From contig JACMZG010001911.1 of the NCBI GenBank assembly GCA_018340805.1, forward strand, positions 56,417,583 to 56,481,582: a stretch of DNA of 64,000 nt, read 5' to 3'. Source of the DNA: Microvelia longipes (lineage: Eukaryota; Arthropoda; Insecta; Hemiptera; Veliidae). Of the stretch, positions 58,801 through 64,000 are shown piece after piece. A model generated the notes under the pieces. The model ran no database searches. It saw nothing but the letters and a program-made list of their open reading frames with translations, and was not told the origin of the DNA. The stretch's first letter is position 1. The number at the start of each line of letters is the position of its first letter. The position numbers and the translations under genes are program-made.

Positions 58801-61497
58801 TTTGAACATCTTTACAGTCCTGGAAGATAAATTATTATTCTCATTAATTTTTTAACTAGATCACAAAAGGAGAGATTGAAAAAACAGCTGAAAAATAAAC
58901 CGCTCCACAATTGAATACTGTAACAACTAAAAATACCTATAGTAGTCACAAATGACCTATTACAATTATACATTTAGCTATTCAAAATAAAGAAATGCTA
59001 ACTATTCTATAAATAAAGCCCTTTTTATTGTATTTTTTTTAATAATCTAAAACACAATAAATTATTAGTAACCCCTTGCGGTTACGGAAAGAGAGAATAA
59101 TTGGGATTACTCCCCTAGGATTTAATTAAATAAATAAATATTTATTCCTCACTATAAATTTACAAGATAAAAAAAGTTACAAAATATTCAAGGATGTTGA
59201 TTAAAGGGGATGACTCATTAAGGAAAACTTCTGATCCCATAGAAGTTGTATGAGATAGAGAAATAGGAGCAAACTTACTTTCCCCATGGTTATATTGAAA
59301 AAAGGCGCCAAACGCAGGTTATGTAGCAAGGTTGTCGAGTTTGCTTTTCAACTTTCTTCTGTGCTTCTCCTTAAAGTTACATTGGTGGTGCTTGTTCAGT
59401 CATTTCTGCTTATTTAATTTTAAATTTTGGATTATACTTAGCCAGTTACGTGAGTGACAACTTAAGCGTGTTTATAACCTTCTCAAGCAATAAACAATGG
59501 GAAACCATTGAGAGGTAAGTTTGCCTCTAAAATTTAAGACCAGCGCTTTTATAAGAATTGTAAGCATGCGCACTTTGTACCAAGCATGTGCAGTTGGTTT
59601 TTGACGTGTGTTTCGTGTTCAATTCTCTTTATTTTTTGGTTTTCGATAGGGTCACTTTTTTGTATGGCAAATCGACTTAGTGCGTCATCCCCTTTATTCA
59701 GGATCCTTGAAAGTATTAAACACACCTACAATAATAATGACATGTTTATTTATCTTAAAATTTTAATCAACGGAGAAAATTACATATTTTGTGGATAAAA
59801 GTAAGTAACAAAATTAAATATTACAAAAATTTTAGCTCGCTCTGTTTAACCGGGGGCGAAGCCAACATTTGACTACTATACATGGCAGGCGTCAAATTAT
59901 GTATATACACAATATGATCTTTCCAATGAGGAACCCCTCACTTTAAATAAATTATTTTTAAGCTCCAAGGAGGAAGACAAAACATCAGTAGTATGTAACT
60001 TTAGGGTTGAACATAGTTCATCTTACGAACGGGAAGCAAGGTAATATCGATAAAAAAGAAAAGTAAATGAAAGAAGAATGGTCCCTATTTGTATAACCCC
60101 CCAATTGGGTCAGGCATAGTAGAAACCCACGCATGAAAACAAATAGAATATGACCTAACAGTGTTGGAAAACAAGCAAAGGACTTACAGTTAATGGAACT
60201 TTGTTGGTCTGTTGCTCCCTGGTAAGCTGTACAGGGGTATCTGACATCACTCCTTCCGCAGTGCAGTATATTTCAGCGACACACTTCAAAGCTGCAGCGC
60301 ATTCTGATGGGATTTCTTCATTGATGGGACCAGTGTACTTGTTGACTGGACTGTCTGTTACTGGAAAATTGAGTTTGAAATTGGTATTTGCAATATTAAA
60401 TCGTTCATAAATTTATTAGAATTTGCTTTAAATGATAAAAGATCATTGTTCGATTTAAGAAAGAAATTAATGGACGTACTAAAACTACATTAACTATTTA
60501 TATATGTAAATACAAACTAACTTTTACTCGTAGAGTAATAAGGTTAAAAAAATATAAATTGATCGATTAAGGTGGTTAGTAAATTACCGTATGATGGTCG
60601 ACTACCAGGATAAGAGCCGGGTTGTGCACCAGGGAACTGCGTGCCAGGTTGAGTGCCAGGAAACTGCGTGCCAGGTTGCGTGCCAGGGAATTCTGAACCT
60701 GGTCTACCGCCAGGGAAACTAGATCCAGGTTGTGCAGAAGGATTTTGAGAGCCAGGGTAAGTGCCAGGATATTGATTAGTAGGTTGTTGGGATCCTCCCT
60801 GAGGATATTGTGACCCTGGTTTGGGGGAATAGGTTCCTTGGGTAGGCTGTTTACTGGGATATTGAGGTTGAGGTTGATTATTAGGAAACTGAACACCGGA
60901 TTGACTGGGGAACTGATTTCCTTGCTGAGGCTGGTTGCCAGGAAAATTCGATCCGGGTTGCTGACTGGGACTTTGTGAAGCAGGCTTGGGTTGATAACCA
61001 GGGTACTGTGATCCGGGCTGAGGTTGCTGTTGATTGCCAGGATATTGGTTTCCGGGTTGTTGTTGATTGGGATATTGACCAGGTTGTTGTTGATTAGGAA
61101 ATTGACCGGGTTGTTGATTACCAGGAAGTTGATTTCCGGGTTGTTGTTGATTGGGAAATTGACCAGGTTGTTGTTGATTAGGAAATTGACCGGGTTGTTG
61201 ATTACCAGAAAGTTGATTTCCGGGTTGTTGTTGCGGAAAATAAGAACCAGGCTGTTTTCCAGGTTTCTGAGAACCAGGTTGTTGTTGATTTCCTGGATAT
61301 TGACCAGGCTGCTGTTGGTTACCAGGAAACTGACTGCCAGGTTGTTGTTGGTTACCAGGGAACTGACTTCCCGGTTGTTGTTGATTTCCTGGATACTGAC
61401 CAGGCTGTTGTTGGTTACCAGGGAACTGATTTCCCGGTTGCTGACTACCAGGTTGACCAGCTTTACAGCAAACATATCCTCCTGAGCATGGCCCTTT
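49760..61497 (-). CDS. Clip-domain serine-protease homologue, scarface-like (inactive), 9 exons, 5' end outside window
   Basis: Exons in coding order are 61497-60588, 60360-60188, 58819-58525, 58184-57215, 57113-56965, 56826-56555, 53063-52909, 52278-52141 and 49879-49760. Phases fit throughout. The sum is 3182 bases, one short of 1061 codons, matching one missing base near 57420. The order is the end of a clip domain (GGYVCC), a 290-residue Pro/Gln/Gly repeat, a six-cysteine clip-like domain, a second Pro/Gln/Gly region, then a trypsin-like domain. His is kept (TSAHC) and Asp is kept (KDQAVLVLEQ), but the nucleophile motif reads VDIGSPLVC, with Ile for Ser. There is no IVGG activation site. 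It therefore should not cleave peptides. Insect proteins of this build are secreted regulators; Drosophila scarface acts in epithelial closure and JNK signalling. The orthology is inferred from the clip pattern ending CCRDPNYKDPWP. Confidence 0.85.
49880..51537. other. Last intron of the scarface-like gene
   Basis: Apart from a small hairpin at 50890-50923 (CTCTGCCACTAGGTTTGCGT and inverse), nothing recognised. Confidence 0.5.
51538..52105. mobile_element. Putative TIR element with poly-G near the ends
   Basis: The left end has GGGGTCCGCAGG followed by a G run and TCAAAG. The right end has the inverse: TTTGACC, a C run, then AGCGGACGCCC. It is about 570 bp and lies 35 bases beyond the donor of the exon 52141-52278. 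No clear target duplication. Confidence 0.5.
52141..52278 (-). CDS. Scarface-like exon: degenerate nucleophile motif
   Basis: A 138-base, phase-0 exon after TGTTTTAG and before GTAAAT. It starts VDIGSPLVCDKGDGHYELAG and continues IYSWDTQC. In active trypsins the first part is GDSGGPLVC; here Ser is replaced by Ile, so no catalysis is expected. It ends SECDSRWTQQ. Confidence 0.87.
52279..52908. other. Intron of the scarface-like gene
   Basis: No repeat or frame of note. CCTAAACGACCTCGACCATG at 52832 resembles the SINE head at 2038. Confidence 0.45.
52909..53063 (-). CDS. Scarface-like exon: protease-domain C-terminal half
   Basis: A 155-base exon after TTGTCCACAG and before GTATGC, phase 1 in and phase 0 out. 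It reads GLPGTVLHKIEVNLIPNNQC, later EGFTCAQPKYGDFCK. The cysteines match the conserved pair before the nucleophile motif. It lies just downstream, in gene orientation, of the BEL/Pao insertion. Confidence 0.86.
53108..53240 (-). repeat. 3' LTR of the BEL/Pao element
   Basis: A 133-bp repeat, identical to 55182-55314 except at one position. In element orientation it starts TGTTATGGTTAA and ends CTAGCCAGCACA. It is preceded by a purine-rich stretch (reverse strand of 53241-53256). Confidence 0.9.
53465..54559 (-). CDS. Gag-like protein (DUF1759 type) with zinc knuckles, BEL/Pao
   Basis: A 364-residue frame. Its N-terminal half has LPEFSGNPEDWPMFIALY, the hallmark of DUF1759 gag proteins of BEL/Pao elements, followed by an all-helical stretch. 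Two Cys/His-rich motifs follow: CSYCQSNNGHSISKC, then CFACLGKSPHQIIYC with a further C...C...H segment. These are nucleic-acid-binding knuckles. The frame ends shortly after the knuckles, where protease and polymerase would normally continue. It begins with ATG overlapping the upstream frame's stop, so it is probably the second half of one gag broken by a frameshift, or a reinitiation product. Confidence 0.8.
   Translation of the reverse strand: MTEGLTTLMNANSKECLNRQILGWKLPEFSGNPEDWPMFIALYRSSTERCKFSDEENMVRLYKALTGKAFLAVKSLFVSHLNLNCLLNILETKFGRPELILGNMIQQAQSFQKVTTDNPDSIINFATAIQNMTATAISLKFEIYITNPTLLKELLSKLSVYLQYEWAKNVKNKCLTFPTLLDFSEWLQEAASIATLMNLPTPVISPKLKHQASEKRKPYQQKNKVLSSKKHTAKYVNLVISPNKAINNMVDSCSYCQSNNGHSISKCQQFSLLRTNERWKWAKAQRLCFACLGKSPHQIIYCKFKKKCNVNNCQKEHHPSLHFALDGVCNQNLYEKRNYEDSDENHEQLRTETSETCSTSGSVL
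54552..55088 (-). CDS. N-terminal gag frame of the BEL/Pao element (coiled coil)
   Basis: A 178-residue frame starting 94 bases inside the 5' LTR. It is highly charged and predicted helical (EIEKLKAIDKLETEKELIQM), like the N-terminal coiled coil of BEL/Pao gags. It ends at TGA inside the octamer ATGACTGA, where the next frame starts. A single frame change would fuse them. Confidence 0.7.
   Translation of the reverse strand: MGSNSRHKARMQTQETEETHIQSDENMQSNRKDVSRTKITIGNCSEKRQILLYNIEIEKLKAIDKLETEKELIQMKINNIDRQIELIKADAAFQRECIIRNSGLNLNKSKQSSQAHASTYYHLEDETINLELREDYGQNISEKYCTLSAKLHNQDIQAEQRNIDSLIINELTGNQDYD
55166..55177 (-). other. Primer-binding-site-like motif
   Basis: TGGTCCTTCGAG on the minus strand, four bases inside the 5' LTR. 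This string is common in the same place in insect BEL/Pao elements. The priming tRNA was not determined. Confidence 0.5.
55182..55314 (-). repeat. 5' LTR of the BEL/Pao element
   Basis: The partner of the 3' LTR, same length, one substitution. The near identity points to a recent insertion. TAAA separates it from the TGGTCCTTCGAG motif. Confidence 0.9.
55320..56554. other. Intron of the scarface-like gene
   Basis: A perfect small palindrome CTGGTTCATCTTTAAGATGA (55507-55531). Otherwise unremarkable. Confidence 0.5.
56555..56826 (-). CDS. Scarface-like exon: protease-domain centre, catalytic Asp position
   Basis: A 272-base exon after GTTTTCAG, phase 2 in and phase 1 out. It reads FEAKDLQVKVGSWKLNEPGK, HPSYDSGSLVKDQAVLVLEQ, VCLPPADNEHYTQNGK and CYVTGYGRPNLQG. 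The DQAVLVL segment matches the canonical D-I-A-L-L-x-L. GYG replaces the common GWG. Confidence 0.88.
56965..57113 (-). CDS. Scarface-like exon: start of protease domain, catalytic His
   Basis: A 149-base exon after TTATTACAG, phase 0 in and phase 2 out. It reads PFTDNVDADTANGEFPWQAI, then CSGAIISDNAILTSAHC. GEFPWQ and SAHC are the usual trypsin-fold N-terminal landmarks. The activation-site sequence RIVGG is missing; the region before it is Asp-rich. Confidence 0.88.
57215..58184 (-). pseudogene. Scarface-like exon: second Pro/Gln repeat region, with stop codon and 1-bp deletion
   Basis: A 970-base exon after TTGTAG and before GTAAGT. It starts VFNMNVTPFPAIVKPQPGQ and runs through Pro/Gln/Ser/Gly repeats. 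The middle is a 30-bp tandem repeat encoding SPSFPQQQPG. Within the array one Gly codon is TGA (57520-57522), and one unit near 57420-57425 is 29 bp rather than 30, shifting the frame. After the shift the frame reopens as QQPGSSQYPQPQPSSPSSPG and ends GEECGVRRP, the linker cysteine before the protease domain. Restoring one base would make the exon phase-correct (971 = 2 + 323 codons). The neighbouring exons are intact, so a sequencing or assembly error in a repeat is as likely as real damage. Confidence 0.8.
57395..57640 (-). repeat. 30-bp coding tandem repeat (SPSFPQQQPG)
   Basis: Eight near-identical 30-bp units inside scarface-like exon 57215-58184. One unit contains TGA and one is 29 bp. 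An antisense open frame across it is a shadow. Confidence 0.92.
58525..58819 (-). CDS. Scarface-like exon: C-terminal part of clip-like domain and GYQPGPQP repeats
   Basis: A 295-base exon starting DCKDVQTGLVGKCC (cysteines 4-6 of the clip), then RDPNYKDPWPAGMMM. It continues with an acidic segment (SPFDDGSYKGDNNPNFDDGQ) and repeats of GYQPGPQP/GYQPAPQP. It ends GRTIKKPLG at G|GTACTT. Phase 0 in, phase 1 out. Confidence 0.86.
58820..60187. other. Intron of the scarface-like gene
   Basis: Holds the acceptor duplicate at 59714-59758. Otherwise nothing recognised. Confidence 0.5.
59714..59758 (-). repeat. Duplicate of the acceptor region of scarface-like exon 58184
   Basis: TATTAAACACACCTACAATA and on to CATGTTTATTTATCTTAA matches 58173-58217, including the AG acceptor and the first 11 exon bases. 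It differs in AAT copy number. Confidence 0.85.
60188..60360 (-). CDS. Scarface-like exon: N-terminal part of clip-like domain
   Basis: A 173-base exon after TTTTCCAG and before GTAAGT, phase 1 in and phase 0 out. It reads VTDSPVNKYTGPINEE, then ECAAALKCVAEIYC (cysteines 1-3) and TPVQLTREQQTNKVPLT. The cysteine spacing and following hydrophilic segment match the internal clip-like domain of scarface-type homologues. Confidence 0.87.
60588..61497 (-). CDS. Scarface-like exon: end of first clip domain and NQQQPG-rich region
   Basis: It opens KGPCSGGYVCCKAGQPG, the last cysteines of a clip domain whose start must be in an exon beyond the window. About 285 residues of imperfect repeats follow, such as QFPGNQQQPGSQ, ending GSRPSYG at G|GTAATT. 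It is 910 bases long, phase 0 in (AAAG start after TTTTAG) and phase 1 out. The frame is open throughout, unlike the second repeat exon. Confidence 0.85.
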
Positions 61498-62160
61498 CTA
61501 AAAGAACAATTATAATATGCCATGCTAATGAATACAGAAATAACTATAGATAACAGTTAATTTCAAGAAAACTCATCCAAACAGTTGCAGAAGTATACTG
61601 TGACTGCAAAAGGATACTCCATTTTTTTTAATCGTTTTCTTTATCGGCAAAATTATAATAAAATTCCTTTTGTGCTAGGGCCCTATTATATATTAAGGTG
61701 GGGATAATTTGTATCACATTTTTTCAAAAGGGGGAATGAATTTTGTTCATTTTTTTGTGGTCTGTGGGGGTTTGTTTGGCACAAGAACAGTTTTAAGTTT
61801 TTCTTTGTCTAGGTATTTTGTTTTATTTTATAATTTGTTTTGCAGGATTTTCGAAAGATAATATTTTTGATGGTATTATGAATAGGTTAATTAAGTTAAT
61901 TCGGTTAATTATAATTAGGTTAATATTGCTGGGGAATTTGCAAGAGTACCAAAAAGCGTTTCCTAGGCAGACTAAACTTGTGATGAATCAACGTAAAATT
62001 TGTCTGTTAAATTGAGGGAAAACACAGTATATAAAGTGCCATAGAACATCCAAGATTAAATAATCTGTTGTTAAACCTTTGTTAAAAAACTCATATAATG
62101 TGAATTAAGTAATTTAACAAATTACAAATCTAATGTAAATCTACACTTAATTCATTAATC
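61498..62160. other. Intron 5' of the first visible scarface-like exon
   Basis: AT-rich, no coding signal. The missing N-terminal exon was not found here. Confidence 0.5.
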
Positions 62161-62197
62161 TAAAACAATGACGAATCTTAATCCTGACACCAATAAA

Positions 62198-62440
62198 TTA
62201 AAATACGGGCCTTCGGCCCGTAGCCGCTACGCGGCCTCGGCGCTTCGCGCCTCGTCCGCTCCGCAGCGTCGGCCCACCGGGCCGCTTCGCGGCCCGGGGG
62301 CCTACCTGTGGCCGCTTCGCGGCCACATTGTTGTTGTTTTGTATGATGTGTTGTTTCATTATTGTTCTTGTTACATGGCATTTTGCCATGTACCTAGCGA
62401 ATTTTCACAGCCTCTCCACACAGGCCCGCTTCGCGGGCCT
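62198..62440. other. GC-rich cluster of perfect hairpins
   Basis: Within AT-rich DNA, this stretch has at least six short hairpins: GGGCCTTCGGCCC, GCCGCTACGCGGC, GGCGCTTCGCGCC, GGGCCGCTTCGCGGCCC, TGGCCGCTTCGCGGCCA and AGGCCCGCTTCGCGGGCCT, plus an AT-containing one (TACATGGCATTTTGCCATGTA). Most have TTCG or CTTCG loops. No gene is evident; short frames here are incidental. Origin unknown. Confidence 0.85.
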
Positions 62441-62552
62441 GAGGGGCTTTCTCACAAATTTGATTTTACTAATTAAGATTTTATTAATACTTTATTATTA
62501 ATAGTATGCTATAATATTAAAACTAACAAGCATTATAAACAAAAATATATTC

Positions 62553-62914
62553 AAATAGGTGATTAGGGCACTTATAAGAGACTAGTTTTCTTTAAAAGGT
62601 AACTATATTTCGCTACATCCTCGTAGCATATTCATGTTAATCTAAAAAACAAGAAAAAAACAAAGAAAAAGAAACCAATAGTATAAGTCAAATAAGAATG
62701 CATTAAAAAGTATATTGCAAAATTTTTAATGTAAAAAAATTGCAAAATTTTTTAAAATTTTTAATGCATTCTTATTTGACTTATACTATTGGTTTCTTTT
62801 TCTTTGTTTTTTTCTTGTTTTTTAGATTAACATGAATATGCTACGATGATGTAGCGAAATATAGTTACCTTTTAAAGAAAACTAGTCTCTTATAAGTGCC
62901 CTAATCACCTATTT
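62553..62914. repeat. Large inverted repeat (hairpin), arms about 160 bp
   Basis: AAATAGGTGATTAGGGCACT at 62553 returns inverted at 62895-62914, and the arms match almost base for base (TGCATTCTTATTTGACTTAT and its inverse near the centre). The loop is an AT-rich spacer around 62715-62760. No flanking duplication was seen. Confidence 0.9.
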
Positions 62915-63919
62915 AAACAATAATGGAGACCCACACTAATCATAAGAAAAATATATTCATGATTTTTGTTTTTAAATAAAAATACCGTTTCCGTCACTTA
63001 GGATCATAGATAAACAATATTAACATAGATGGCTCACTCAAAGATTTAAAAAAAAATAGTTGATGGGATGCAGGAGGCTCAAGTAGTACAGTCTAGTGGT
63101 GACAGCGTGAAACTGTCACATATTTTTTTACATAGATCTTTGTTTACTTTTATTTTATTTTTACTAAACGATTGGCAAATGTTTGTTTTTAAAAAAAATA
63201 CTACAGCACAATCTAGTAGAGAATAGAGCAAATATATTTTTTACTACTAGCGCTATTCAAGACTCTAGTGATGAGACCCCCAACTTAAAATCAAACACAA
63301 ACTTGTCAATTGAGTGTTCCTACTACACTCGGGAGTGAACCATATCTTAGGATTGTCTGATTGAGCTGAAACCGGTCGCAATCGTTTTAGAATGACTTCG
63401 ACCATATAAAGACTACTTCGAGGTTCTTCCGCTTTACGGGCCTGCTTTGTTCGGCGTGGTTTAGTGGAAGCCATTTTTGTCCTGTCTCTCTGGGACAGCA
63501 GGCTTACCAGGATGGAGCAAGAGGTAGAGGTCCATCTTTTATACTATATCCCCACCCTCTAGCACTACTAAACCCAGCAGATATCGTACAAGTCTTTGAC
63601 CTGGATGTATACATATATACAAGATTATATATATATGTATACCGATTGCGCCATTTGTGATGGTTCGATTGAGCTGAAATGGGTCTTAATCGATTCAGCT
63701 AGCCGTCTACCTAAACACGAAATACCTTGTTTTAAAGCCATTTCAAGTTTAAAAAAAAATTTTTTTTCATGACGTCATAACTTTGATTGATGATGTCATA
63801 ATGCTTTTATAAACAATAGGCCTCGTAACCTCCTCAACATCTCGCGATTTGCAAAGTTTCGTTTCAATTAGAGAACGCCTTCGAGAGTTATCGTTCGCCA
63901 TACGAAAGGGTAGAAACTC
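62915..63919. other. Right-end region with an unassigned repeat
   Basis: GATTGAGCTGAAA occurs at about 63360 and 63667, followed by related sequence. The 69-codon minus frame at 63265-63474 (KPRRTKQARKAEEPRSSLYM) is not recognised. Confidence 0.4.
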
Positions 63920-63928
63920 TTACATACA

Positions 63929-63962
<34 letters not shown>

Positions 63963-63972
63963 CATATATATA
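63920..63972. repeat. TA / TACA microsatellite at window end
   Basis: TATATA runs separated by CATA. A similar shorter tract lies at 63608-63640. Confidence 0.93.
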
Positions 63973-64000
63973 TAAACTTTTTTCGGACATATATTTTTGT

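Noticed and set aside
61024..61485. Plus-strand Leu/Ile-rich repeat frame
   Set aside because: Antisense shadow of the same exon.
60576..61523. 315-codon Asn/Leu-rich minus-strand frame
   Set aside because: A shifted frame of the scarface-like repeat exon; the true frame has VCC at its start, Gln/Pro/Gly repeats and fitting splice phases.
62168..62476. 102-codon frame through the GC-rich island
   Set aside because: Arg/Pro/Gly-rich composition follows from the hairpins; no domain, and other frames and the opposite strand are equally open.
62553..62914. Retroviral or LTR structure
   Set aside because: The repeats are inverted, not direct.
63265..63474. Missing N-terminal exon of the scarface-like gene
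   Set aside because: Lys/Arg-rich with no signal peptide, no clip cysteines and no fitting donor.

Overview
This is eukaryotic nuclear DNA, almost certainly from an insect. It is AT-rich, has many microsatellites and dispersed repeats, and holds two intron-rich genes whose exons can be chained in a consistent reading frame with GT-AG borders. The species and order cannot be fixed from the sequence. There are no bacterial operons, rRNA genes or convincing functional tRNA genes.

Plus strand, 340-39381: the 3' part of a gene for a secreted protein with von Willebrand factor C (VWC) domains (tenectin / kielin-chordin-like). Eleven exons join to 808 codons plus a stop. There are four complete ten-cysteine VWC domains and a terminal half domain, separated by acidic and Ser/Thr-rich linkers. 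The gene enters from upstream of the window. Its 19-kb intron between the first two visible exons holds a 10-kb satellite of a 46-bp unit (about 5.2-15.4 kb).

Minus strand, 61497-49760: nine exons of an inactive serine-protease homologue of the clip-domain scarface type. It has very long Pro/Gln/Gly-rich regions, a clip-like domain, and a protease fold that keeps His and Asp but has Ile in place of the catalytic Ser. The first exon(s) lie beyond the right edge. One exon carries a nonsense codon and a 1-bp deletion in its repeat region. The nine exons total 3182 bases, one short of a multiple of three, which fits a single missing base. The two genes converge; about 10 kb of repeats lie between their stop codons.

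Mobile DNA fills introns and intergenic space. It includes a pol-deleted BEL/Pao LTR element with intact 133-bp LTRs and a 5-bp target duplication inside the protease gene; two non-LTR retrotransposon remnants, one with a 12-bp target duplication close to an exon; likely tRNA-derived SINEs; several TIR or foldback DNA elements, one with a perfect 8-bp target duplication; and a dispersed family here called Rep-A with about ten copies. Tandem arrays with units of 22, 28, 32, 40, about 56-60 and 102 bp are also present. The most unusual segments are the satellite, which looks like an internal amplification of Rep-A; a GC-rich cluster of perfect hairpins near 62.2-62.45 kb; and several short duplications of exon borders.

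No toxin, virus genome, CRISPR array or defence system was recognised. All exon borders were read by eye, without transcript data.
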